Shown in pieces: positions 1-5,703 of a stretch of 5,703 nucleotides of DNA. Source of the stretch: an uncultured Ellagibacter sp. (GTDB lineage Bacteria > Actinomycetota > Coriobacteriia > Coriobacteriales > Eggerthellaceae). The stretch's first letter is position 1, and each line of letters begins with the position of its first letter. The DNA lies in contig CAKTSW010000106.1 in assembly GCA_934613165.1 (NCBI GenBank), forward strand, positions 1 to 5,703, read 5' to 3'. Made by a program: the position numbers and the translations under genes. The notes below the pieces were generated by a model that saw only the letters and a program-made list of their open reading frames with translations, searched no databases and was not told the DNA's origin.

Positions 1-635
1 CGCTCGCGGTGTTCTTCGCGGTCTTCATGGCCATCGGCATCTTCCTGCGCCCGTACTTCTCGAACCTTATCCGCCTGTTCGCGAACCGCATCGAGCGCTC
101 CGACATCATCAACGGCGAAGAGGTGCACTTGCCCGAGCGCCGCTTCCGCATGGCGCAGCTCGTGCGCGTGCTTTCCGACCGTGACGACTTCCGTCATCGC
201 ATGACGACGCATGCGGCTCGCTTCATCCGGTGGTACCCGCGCCTGAAACGCGGCGCCATCGTGATCGGCATCGCGGTGCCCGCGATCATCGCCATCGTGT
301 TCGCCACGACGGAGATGGAAAAGGTCGTCACGCTCACGCTGTGGCTTCTGTGGCTCGTGCTGATACTCGTGTTCCTCGTCGTGGTCGAGTTCGTCCGCGA
401 CAACATCGAGCGCCAGGCGTCGCTCGTCGACATGCCCGACGAGGAGGTGCGCCGCATCTACGCCGAGGGGAAGAAGGCGACGGCCGCCCGCGGCTCCCTG
501 GTCGCGCAGGCGGCCTCCGCGGTGGCGGGGACGACGCGGCCCCTTGGCAAGCACGGCAAGGCGGCGCCGCCCGAGGAGGAGCCTTTTGGCAAGCATGCGA
601 AGCGGACGGGCGACGACGAAGGGGAGGTGCGATAG
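1..635 (+). CDS. Membrane protein, C-terminal part (5'-truncated); probable YhgE/Pip paralog with a C-terminal two-helix extension
   Basis: The reading frame is open from the left edge (first full codon at 3) to TAG at 633-635. A GTG at 9 and an ATG at 27 are in frame, but neither has a Shine-Dalgarno sequence and both fall inside a hydrophobic helix, so the true start is almost certainly upstream. Counting from the GTG at 9, the visible part has a hydrophobic helix at about residues 1-13, a basic segment (about 14-80), two further membrane helices (about 82-100 and 107-128), and a soluble charged tail. The tail holds two short related stretches, PLGKHGK and PFGKHAK. The first 33 residues align without a gap to the end of the downstream YhgE/Pip protein: the final helix, then an LR pair, LI, F and an ES/ERS ending, with about 10 identities. 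I infer a YhgE/Pip paralog carrying about 170 extra residues after the usual end of the family. Its function is unknown. It could instead be an unrelated multi-pass membrane protein. Confidence 0.75.
   Translation, partial: LAVFFAVFMAIGIFLRPYFSNLIRLFANRIERSDIINGEEVHLPERRFRMAQLVRVLSDRDDFRHRMTTHAARFIRWYPRLKRGAIVIGIAVPAIIAIVFATTEMEKVVTLTLWLLWLVLILVFLVVVEFVRDNIERQASLVDMPDEEVRRIYAEGKKATAARGSLVAQAASAVAGTTRPLGKHGKAAPPEEEPFGKHAKRTGDDEGEVR
621..627 (+). promoter_or_regulatory. Ribosome binding site of the 636-2822 gene, inside the end of the upstream gene
   Basis: GGGGAGG lies 8 nt before the ATG at 636 and is embedded in the last codons of the preceding gene. The preceding TAG ends at 635, so stop and start are directly adjacent. 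This supports ATG 636 as the start and suggests translational coupling of the two membrane-protein genes. Coupling is inferred from the spacing. Confidence 0.75.
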
Positions 636-2822
636 ATGAGAAACATTTGGCGCATCTTCAAAACCGACCTGAAGCACCTGTTCAACAACTCGATCACCGT
701 GATCATCGTCATCGGGCTCGTGTTCCTGCCGTCGATCTTCACGTGGTACAACGTCATCGCGTGCTGGGACGCCTTCGGCAACACCGGCAACCTCACCGTC
801 GCCGTGGCCAACTCCGACGAGGGCTACGAAAGCGATCTTGTGCCGCTGGAGATAAACGTCGGCGACCAGGTGGTGGGCCAGCTGCGCGCGAACAACCAGC
901 TGAACTGGACGTTCACCGACGAGGACGACGCGCTCGACGGCGTGAAGTCGGGGCGCTATTACGCGACCGTCGTCATACCGAAGAGCTTCAGCCGCGACAT
1001 GATGACCTTCTACTCCGACGAGGTCGACCACGCGCAGATCGTCTACTACGCCAACGAGAAGAAGAACGCGATCGCGCCGAAGGTGACCGACCAGGGTGCC
1101 GACCAGGTGTCGACCCAGGTGAACGAGGTCTTCACCGAAACGCTTTCCGACGTGGCGCTTTCCATCGTGTCGGCGCTGTCGAAGTACTCGCAGGACGCGG
1201 GCTTGAGCGGCGTGGTGGGAACGCTCGCCGACCATATCGACTCCATGGCGAGCCAGATGACGTCGGCGTCATCGGTGCTCGGCATGTACTCGCAGCTCAT
1301 CGACTCGTCGAAGTCGCTCATCTCGAACTCGGGCGACCTTTTGTCGCAGGCGAAGGACGAGGCGGGCAAGGTCGGCGACATCGCCCGCGACGGCGGGGAC
1401 GCCGCCACGGGAATCGCGGACGCCCTCAGCTCCTCGACCGACTCCCTTTCCCAGGCGATCAGCGCCTCGGCGGAAGGGTACCTCGGCATAAGCGCGCAGA
1501 TCAGCGACGTGTACGACAACGTGGGCGAGCTCACGGGCGACACGACGGCGCACCTGCGTTCCCGCGCCGCGATCGTCGAGACCGAGGTGAGCGACCTGCA
1601 GTCGATAAAGCGCGCGCTCGAAGAGCTGAAGGGCAGCGTGGACGCGGACTACGTCCCGCTCATCGACGTGCTCTTGTCGCAGATAGACGAGTCGATCGAC
1701 CTGCTCGACAAGCTCGCGAGCTCGCTGTATTCGGCCGCGGACTCGATTGAGAAGGGCTACGGCGACGCGGTGGCCCAGCGCACCGAGATCCAGGACTTGG
1801 CCGACAAGGCGGCGCAGAGCCTCTCGTCGGTGAAGGCCGACTACGACGAGAACATCCTGCCGGGGCTCAACAAGCTTTCCGCCTCGGTGCAAAACGCGGT
1901 GTCCACCTTGAAGGACGGCGCGTCGAAGCTCGATGCGGCGTCTTCGGACCTTGCGGGCGACGCGGACTCCGTGGCGGGCAAGCTCGACTCCGCGAAGAAC
2001 AAGCTCGCCGACGCCCAGTCCGAGCTCTCGCAGACCGCGGGCAAGCTCACCGAGCTCTCCACGAACCTGCGGGCGGCGCTTTCCTCGGGCGACGTCGAGA
2101 AGCTGCGCGAGGCGATCGGGTCCGACCCGGCGGCGCTCGCGTCGGCGGTGGCGTCCCCGGTGGCGCTCGACCGTCACGAGGTGTTCCCGGCCAACAACTT
2201 TGGCTCGCAGATGGCGCCGCTCTACACCTCGCTCGCCATCTGGATCGGCGCGCTGCTTCTGCTCGTGGCCATCAAGCCGCGTGTGTCCGACAAGCAGCTC
2301 GCCACGCTCGACAACCCCAAGCCGCGCGAGCTGTACTTCGGCCGCTACTGCGTGATCGGGTTCTTGTCGTTGCTCCAAACGTCCGTCGTGGGGCTTGGCA
2401 ACATGCTCTTCCTCGGCGTGCAGGTGACCGACCCTGTGCTGTTCATGGTGTGCTTCTGGGTGTCGGGGCTTGTGGACTCGCTCATGATCTACACGCTCGT
2501 CGTGTCGTTCGCGAACCTGGGCAAGGCCATCGCCGTCGTCATCCTCATCCTGCAGGTCACGGGCGGCGGCGGCGCCTACCCGCTGCAGCTTCTGCCCGAC
2601 TTCTTCCAGGTGATCAGCGTGTTTTTGCCGGCGACGCACACCATCGACATGATGCGCGCGGCCATGTTCGGCGTGTACAACGGCGACTTCTTCGTGCACC
2701 TCGGCTACCTGCTGTTGTTCGTCGCGCCGACGCTGCTTTTGGGATTGGTGCTGCGAAAGCCGACGGAGAAGCTTATCATCTGGTTCGTCGAAAAGGTCGA
2801 AGAGTCGAAGATGATGGCGTAG
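636..2822 (+). CDS. YhgE/Pip domain-containing membrane protein (ABC-2-like)
   Basis: This 728-residue protein has the YhgE/Pip layout. A short cytoplasmic N-terminus (DLKHLFNN) leads into one membrane helix (about 18-36), followed by the family-typical IFTWYN and a 'GNLTVAVANSDEGYE' segment (about 51-65). A large extracytoplasmic region (about 45-525) follows. It is helical and rich in Ala, Ser, Asp and Leu, with likely coiled coil at about 315-400 and 408-482. The C-terminal ABC-2-like block has about five helices (about 528-547, 570-592, 600-624, 627-645, 687-706), the Gly-rich VTGGGGAYP stretch, then LLPDFFQVIS and FLPATHTIDMMR, hallmarks of the Pip C-terminal region. Known members include Lactococcus Pip, a phage infection protein, and Bacillus YhgE; YueB and EsaA of type VII secretion loci are related in architecture. 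Length is close to B. subtilis YhgE and shorter than Pip. The native role is unclear: export or an envelope scaffold is possible. There is no ATPase gene in view. It abuts the upstream membrane-protein gene and precedes the peptidase by 33 bp. The family call is firm and the function is open. Confidence 0.93.
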   Translation: MRNIWRIFKTDLKHLFNNSITVIIVIGLVFLPSIFTWYNVIACWDAFGNTGNLTVAVANSDEGYESDLVPLEINVGDQVVGQLRANNQLNWTFTDEDDALDGVKSGRYYATVVIPKSFSRDMMTFYSDEVDHAQIVYYANEKKNAIAPKVTDQGADQVSTQVNEVFTETLSDVALSIVSALSKYSQDAGLSGVVGTLADHIDSMASQMTSASSVLGMYSQLIDSSKSLISNSGDLLSQAKDEAGKVGDIARDGGDAATGIADALSSSTDSLSQAISASAEGYLGISAQISDVYDNVGELTGDTTAHLRSRAAIVETEVSDLQSIKRALEELKGSVDADYVPLIDVLLSQIDESIDLLDKLASSLYSAADSIEKGYGDAVAQRTEIQDLADKAAQSLSSVKADYDENILPGLNKLSASVQNAVSTLKDGASKLDAASSDLAGDADSVAGKLDSAKNKLADAQSELSQTAGKLTELSTNLRAALSSGDVEKLREAIGSDPAALASAVASPVALDRHEVFPANNFGSQMAPLYTSLAIWIGALLLLVAIKPRVSDKQLATLDNPKPRELYFGRYCVIGFLSLLQTSVVGLGNMLFLGVQVTDPVLFMVCFWVSGLVDSLMIYTLVVSFANLGKAIAVVILILQVTGGGGAYPLQLLPDFFQVISVFLPATHTIDMMRAAMFGVYNGDFFVHLGYLLLFVAPTLLLGLVLRKPTEKLIIWFVEKVEESKMMA

Positions 2823-2830
2823 CGCGCTGC

Positions 2831-2855
2831 GTGCGCCGTCGGGGAAGGGGCGCAC
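2831..2855 (+). promoter_or_regulatory. Hairpin presenting the Shine-Dalgarno of the aminopeptidase gene
   Basis: The 7-nt arm GTGCGCC (2831-2837) is perfectly complementary to GGCGCAC (2849-2855). The 11-nt loop (2838-2848) holds most of the purine run GGGGAAGGGG (2841-2850), the only plausible ribosome site for ATG 2856. The right arm ends on the base just before the ATG and takes up the last two G of the purine run. In mRNA this could partly mask or display the site. The base pairing is seen in the sequence; any regulatory effect is inferred, and such short stems also occur by chance in GC-rich DNA. Confidence 0.4.
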
Positions 2856-4244
2856 ATGGAGTGCTCGAAGGAAGCCGAGCCTATCGAATCGCAGCCGGTG
2901 GGGAAGGAAGCCGCAGCCGTTTCCGACGAGGAAGTCGCGGCGGCGCGCGGCCTTGCGGAGTTCATCGATTCGTGCCCGAGCATGTTCCACACGGTTCGCA
3001 CGCTGCGCGAGCGCTTGGACGCGGCCGGGTTCGCCTACCTGCCAGAAGGCGAGCCGTGGCGCGTGGATCGCGGCAGCCGGTGCTACACCGTGCGCAATAA
3101 CTCGAGCCTTGTCGCCTTCAAGGTGGGCTCTTCGCTCGATGACTACCACTTTCAGGTGGCGGCGTCGCACACCGATTCGCCCACGTTCAAGGTGAAGGCG
3201 GAAGGTGAGCTTTCAGGCTCGGCCGACACGCTACGGCTCAACGTGGAGGTGTACGGCGGCGCGGTCGACTACACCTGGTTCGATCGCCCGCTCGGGCTCG
3301 CCGGGCGCGTGATGGTGCGCGACGGCGCCCGCGTGGAAAGCCGCCTGTACGAAAGCGCCGGCGACGTGGCGCTCATCCCCAGCATGCCGCCCCACATCCA
3401 GCGCGACATCAACCAGTCGTTCGGGCCGAACCGCCAGGTCGATCTGTGCCCGGTCGTGTCGGCGGGGCTTTTGGGGAAAGGATCGCTCGACGAGCGCATC
3501 GCACGCGACCTCGGCGTCGACGCGGGCGACATCTTATCCCGTGACCTCTTCCTGGTGAACCGCCAGAAGCCGTGCGTGTGGGGATGGGAAAACGAGTTCG
3601 TCTCGGCGCCGAAGCTCGACGACCTCGCGTGCGCCTACACCTCGCTCGAGGCGTTCCTCGCGGCCGACAACCCCCACGACGTCACGGTGCTCGCATGCTT
3701 CGACAACGAGGAGGTCGGCTCGAACACCAAGCAGGGTGCCCTGTCGACGTTTCTGGCCGACGCGCTTGGGCGCCTGAACGGGGCGCTCGGCCGCACGCCC
3801 GAGGAGCTTCGCTGCGCGCTCGCGAAGTCGATGCTCGTGAGCTGCGACAACGCGCACGCGGTGAACCCCAACCACCCCGAGAAGTACGACGAGGGCAACC
3901 GCGTCGCCCTGAACCGCGGGATCGTCGTGAAAGAAGCGGCCAACCAGAAGTACTGTACCGATGCGTTCTCGCGCGCCGTGTTCTGCGCCGTGTGCGACGA
4001 CGCGGGCGTGCCGTACCAGGCGTTCGCGAACCGTAGCGACATGCCCGGCGGCTCGACTTTGGGCAACCTGTCGAACACCCAAGTGAGCATGCACGGGGTC
4101 GATGTGGGAATCGCCCAGCTCGCCATGCATTCGAGCTTCGAGACCGCGGGCACCCGCGACGTCGCGAACGCGATAAGGGCCCTATCATCCTTTTTCAAGG
4201 CTAATATCGCCATCGATGGAGCGGATGGCGCGAGGATCTCGTAA
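2856..4244 (+). CDS. apeB: M18 family metallo-aminopeptidase (aspartyl aminopeptidase type)
   Basis: This cytoplasmic di-metal (usually zinc) exopeptidase removes N-terminal residues from peptides, typically Asp or Glu in the characterised family members, and normally assembles as a dodecamer. At 462 residues it is full length. The expected ligand motifs occur in order: H105 in HTDSP, D255 in KLDDLACAYTSLEAF, general base E285 and ligand E286 in CFDNEEVGSN, D331 in SCDNAHAVNPNHPEKYD, and H425 in LAMHSS. Other family segments are WFDRPLGLAGRV (141-152), MPPHIQRDIN (177-186) and SDMPGGSTLGN (394-404). No signal peptide or membrane helix is seen. The start at ATG 2856 is preceded by GGGGAAGGGG. 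About 25-30 residues precede the usual family beginning near EEVAAARGLAEFID (25-38), so a later start is possible, but the in-frame GTG at 2898 has no good ribosome site. It lies 33 bp behind the YhgE/Pip gene, probably in one transcript, with no evident functional link. Substrate preference cannot be read from the sequence. The symbol follows common bacterial M18 naming. Confidence 0.95.
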   Translation: MECSKEAEPIESQPVGKEAAAVSDEEVAAARGLAEFIDSCPSMFHTVRTLRERLDAAGFAYLPEGEPWRVDRGSRCYTVRNNSSLVAFKVGSSLDDYHFQVAASHTDSPTFKVKAEGELSGSADTLRLNVEVYGGAVDYTWFDRPLGLAGRVMVRDGARVESRLYESAGDVALIPSMPPHIQRDINQSFGPNRQVDLCPVVSAGLLGKGSLDERIARDLGVDAGDILSRDLFLVNRQKPCVWGWENEFVSAPKLDDLACAYTSLEAFLAADNPHDVTVLACFDNEEVGSNTKQGALSTFLADALGRLNGALGRTPEELRCALAKSMLVSCDNAHAVNPNHPEKYDEGNRVALNRGIVVKEAANQKYCTDAFSRAVFCAVCDDAGVPYQAFANRSDMPGGSTLGNLSNTQVSMHGVDVGIAQLAMHSSFETAGTRDVANAIRALSSFFKANIAIDGADGARIS

Positions 4245-4262
4245 CGTCGCTTACTGAGCTTC

Positions 4263-4305
4263 AACGCCCCGAAAACGTGCGATGAGCTGCGCGTTTCGGG
4301 GCGTT
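4263..4305 (+). terminator. Strong inverted repeat after the aminopeptidase gene, probable terminator
   Basis: AACGCCCCGAAA (4263-4274) pairs perfectly with TTTCGGGGCGTT (4294-4305). After a bulged A (4275), CGTGC (4276-4280) continues the stem with GCGCG (4289-4293), including one G-U pair. This gives about 17 pairs around an 8-nt loop (4281-4288). It begins 18 nt after the TAA at 4242-4244 and precedes the kinase promoter, as expected for a terminator closing the upstream operon. Oddly, no clear T-run follows on either strand, so it may act as a Rho-independent terminator without a U tail, as an mRNA 3'-end stabiliser, or together with Rho. Confidence 0.6.
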
Positions 4306-4320
4306 ACCGACTTGCATAGC

Positions 4321-4335
4321 GTTTCGGTAGGTTTC
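4321..4335 (+). repeat. GTTTC direct repeat, one helical turn apart, upstream of the kinase promoter
   Basis: GTTTC occurs at 4321-4325 and again at 4331-4335, a 10-bp period. It lies about 50-65 bp upstream of the expected transcription start of the kinase gene, where activators often bind. A third copy at 4293-4297 is part of the terminator stem, and the 9-mer GCGTTTCGG is shared by 4291-4299 and 4319-4327. A regulator site is possible, but the motif is short and could be chance. Confidence 0.2.
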
Positions 4336-4369
4336 ATTGAGGATAAGGGACCTCGTCGATTGCCTGTTC

Positions 4370-4378
4370 TGGTAAAAT
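4370..4378 (+). promoter_or_regulatory. Extended -10 promoter for the histidine kinase gene
   Basis: TGGTAAAAT at 4370-4378 fits an extended -10 element: a TG dinucleotide, one base, then TAAAAT, one mismatch from TATAAT. It lies in the most A/T-rich part of the window. No good -35 is found at 16-18 bp (4350-4355 reads ACCTCG), which suits an extended -10 promoter or one needing an activator. Transcription would start near 4385, giving a leader of about 35 nt before the ATG at 4420. Confidence 0.55.
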
Positions 4379-4386
4379 AGACGCAT

Positions 4387-4407
4387 TTTCTGTGCAAGCA
4401 CGAGAAA
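4387..4407 (+). promoter_or_regulatory. Small hairpin at the 5' end of the kinase leader
   Basis: TTTCT (4387-4391) pairs with AGAAA (4403-4407), and GTG (4392-4394) with CAC (4399-4401). The loop is CAAG, with G4402 bulged. If transcription starts near 4385, this 8-bp hairpin sits at the very 5' end of the mRNA, leaving the ribosome site GAGG (4410-4413) free. It could protect the transcript. Stability is modest and function is inferred. Confidence 0.3.
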
Positions 4408-4419
4408 TCGAGGCATGCG

Positions 4420-5703
4420 ATGATGGTGAAAAGCGACTATCGGGAAGCCCTTTACTACGCTGAGGAGCTTCCGTATTCCTCGCTCCGAATCGACGAGGAG
4501 ATCCAGGCGCTTCTGTGCGAAAACCACGGCGTCGGCATCCTCGGCGGCTCGTTCGACCCCGGTTTCCCTATCGTCTTGGTGAGCGACCTCGTGCTTCGGA
4601 TGCTCGGGTACGAATACATCGAGGAATTCGAGGCTGCGACGAGCATGCGCATGGACCAGCTGGTCTGCGGCGATTGCACCGAAGCCGAGTTCGCCGCGCT
4701 TTCCGGCGCGCATGAACTGCATCTCTGCTCGAAAACGGGAGAGCTTCGCACCCGCATCTTCAAGCGCGATCTTCCCGGGCACGACGGCGGGCGGGTGTGG
4801 CTCGCCTCGGTGTGCGACACCGATGATCTTTACCATGCGACGCGCAAGGTCGACCGCATGGCGATCGAGCAAAAGGAAAGCGACGCTCGTTATACGGCAA
4901 AGCTCGCCCTCGCAAACGAGGAGCTCGCCCGGGCCAATGCTGAGCTCGTCAGCACCAACGCGGAGCTTGAGCGCCAGAAGAAGGAGCTTGAGCATGCCGT
5001 CGAGGAGGCACGCTTGGCGAACCTTTCCAAGGCCGACTTCCTCCGCCGCATGAGCCACGACATCCGCACGCCCATCAACGGCATCCGCGGGATGGTCGAG
5101 ATGATGGGGCGCTTCGAAGGCGACGAGGAGAAGCAGCGCGAATGCCGCGACAAGGTGTGGGAGGCCTCGGGCTACCTGCTGTCGCTCGTGAACAGCGTCC
5201 TCGACATGAACAAGCTCGAAAGCGGCGGCACCACGCTTGACAGCGCGCCGTTCGACGTGATCGAGCTTCTGCGCGAATCGAACTCCCTTGCCCAGATCCA
5301 GGCGAACCGGCGCCATATCGGCTTCGCGGTCAACCGCTCGCTCGTCGACGTGACGCACAAGCACCTTCTCGGCAGCCCCAAGCACCTCAAGCAGGTTCTC
5401 ATGAATCTGGCGCAAAACGCGGTTCTCTACAACAAGGAGGGTGGCAACGTCACCGTATGGTGCAAGGAAATCGGATGCAGCGATGATGTCGCGGTGCTCA
5501 AATTCGCCTGCATCGACACGGGAATCGGCATGAGCGAGGACTTCCAGAAGCATGCGTTCGAGCCGTTCATGCAGGAGGAGCGCGACGACGCGCGCACCAC
5601 GTACCGTGGCACGGGGCTCGGGCTTTCCATCTCGAAGGGGCTTGTCGAGCAGATGGGCGGCACCATCTCCTTCACGAGCCGCGAAGGCGAGGGAACCTCG
5701 TTC
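4420..5703 (+). CDS. Cytoplasmic PAS-type sensor histidine kinase (3'-truncated), possibly hybrid
   Basis: The frame is open from ATG 4420 to the right edge (428 codons, no stop). GAGG at 4410-4413 gives 6-nt spacing to this ATG; the next codon is also ATG, so 4423 is equally usable. An in-frame TAG at 4378 limits upstream extension. Domains: a PAS-like sensor (about 28-140, with IVLVSDLVLRMLGY at 51-64), a charged coiled-coil linker (about 147-204), HisKA with the H-box SHDIRTPING and phosphoacceptor H213 (T217 at the usual phosphatase position), then HATPase with N-box N333 (NLAQNA), G1 DTGIGM (366-371), F-box FEPF (380-383) and G2 GTGLGLSIS (397-405). G3 (GEGTSF) is the last thing visible. 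All catalytic motifs are intact. There is no membrane helix or signal peptide, so an internal signal is expected. Kinases with this SHDIRTP type of H-box often carry a receiver domain after G3, so a hybrid kinase is plausible; the edge hides this. No separate response regulator is in view. The PAS region has five Cys, including CGDC (83-86). The ligand is unknown. Confidence 0.93.
   Translation, partial: MMVKSDYREALYYAEELPYSSLRIDEEIQALLCENHGVGILGGSFDPGFPIVLVSDLVLRMLGYEYIEEFEAATSMRMDQLVCGDCTEAEFAALSGAHELHLCSKTGELRTRIFKRDLPGHDGGRVWLASVCDTDDLYHATRKVDRMAIEQKESDARYTAKLALANEELARANAELVSTNAELERQKKELEHAVEEARLANLSKADFLRRMSHDIRTPINGIRGMVEMMGRFEGDEEKQRECRDKVWEASGYLLSLVNSVLDMNKLESGGTTLDSAPFDVIELLRESNSLAQIQANRRHIGFAVNRSLVDVTHKHLLGSPKHLKQVLMNLAQNAVLYNKEGGNVTVWCKEIGCSDDVAVLKFACIDTGIGMSEDFQKHAFEPFMQEERDDARTTYRGTGLGLSISKGLVEQMGGTISFTSREGEGTSF
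4912..4995 (+). repeat. Four 21-bp (seven-residue) repeats in the kinase linker
   Basis: Residues 165-192 of the kinase read as four consecutive heptads, ANEELAR, ANAELVS, TNAELER and QKKELEH, each with EL at positions 4-5. In DNA these are four diverged 21-bp units. A heptad period fits a parallel coiled coil passing the PAS signal to the dimerisation helices. The third-position differences suggest an old or functionally selected repeat rather than a recent duplication. Confidence 0.7.

Noticed and set aside
541..602. Imperfect DNA repeat around GGCAAGCA in the first gene
   Set aside because: As DNA it is too short to be a repeat element. It only reflects the P(L/F)GKH tail motif already described for the protein.
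230..1750. 506-codon + strand frame overlapping the first two genes
   Set aside because: It is an Arg/Gly/Ala/His-rich out-of-frame shadow, starting inside one gene and ending inside the next.
2868..2913. Repeated AAGGAAGCCG 10-mer (2868-2877 and 2904-2913) at the start of the aminopeptidase gene
   Set aside because: The repeats encode ordinary KEA residues in a low-complexity N-terminus, 36 bp apart. No structure or function is suggested.
1269..3170. 633-codon open frame on the - strand across the YhgE/Pip and peptidase genes
   Set aside because: It spans two well-supported genes and their gap. Its product is dominated by Arg, Val, Leu and His without recognisable motifs, as expected from the complement of GC-biased codons.
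3534..4264. Several - strand open frames opposite the aminopeptidase
   Set aside because: They overlap M18 catalytic motifs on the other strand and are typical shadows in high-GC sequence.
4282..4380. 32-codon small ORF in the intergenic region
   Set aside because: It starts in the terminator loop, has no ribosome binding site, and ends within the -10 region of the kinase promoter. There is nothing to support translation.
4261..5553. 430-codon open frame on the - strand opposite the kinase
   Set aside because: The + strand encodes all the histidine kinase motifs in order. The antisense product has no family features and no convincing ribosome site.

Overview
The window is G+C-rich, roughly two-thirds by eye, with strong G/C preference at third codon positions. 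All genes are on the + strand and tightly packed. Two neighbouring large YhgE/Pip-type membrane proteins, an M18 aminopeptidase and a soluble PAS-type histidine kinase suggest a high-GC actinobacterium, most likely a gut Coriobacteriia/Eggerthellaceae member (Eggerthella, Gordonibacter, Adlercreutzia or a relative). That assignment is inference from composition and protein style. No rRNA or other marker gene is present to confirm it.

Layout: (1) 1-635 is the 3' end of a membrane-protein gene cut by the left edge. Its first visible residues align without gaps to the last membrane helix and tail of the next gene's product, so it is probably a YhgE/Pip paralog with an extra C-terminal two-helix extension. 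(2) 636-2822 is a complete YhgE/Pip (ABC-2-like) membrane protein whose ATG directly follows the upstream stop codon. (3) 2856-4244 is a complete M18 metallo-aminopeptidase with every expected metal ligand, 33 bp downstream. Its Shine-Dalgarno sequence lies mainly in the loop of a small perfect hairpin that abuts the ATG. (4) 4245-4419 is the only real intergenic region. It holds a strong inverted repeat (probable terminator), a short direct repeat, an extended -10 promoter and a small 5' leader hairpin. (5) 4420-5703 is a cytoplasmic PAS-HisKA-HATPase histidine kinase running off the right edge. It may continue into a receiver domain.

The first three genes look like one transcription unit: two envelope proteins translated in a coupled way, then a cytoplasmic peptidase that may only be co-transcribed. 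The hairpin after the peptidase and the promoter after it make the kinase a separate unit. There are no mobile elements, CRISPR arrays, tRNAs or rRNAs. I see no clearly new multi-gene system. The points most worth checking are the tandem YhgE/Pip pair with its unusual C-terminal extension, the hairpin-displayed ribosome site before the peptidase, and the cysteine-rich soluble PAS kinase.
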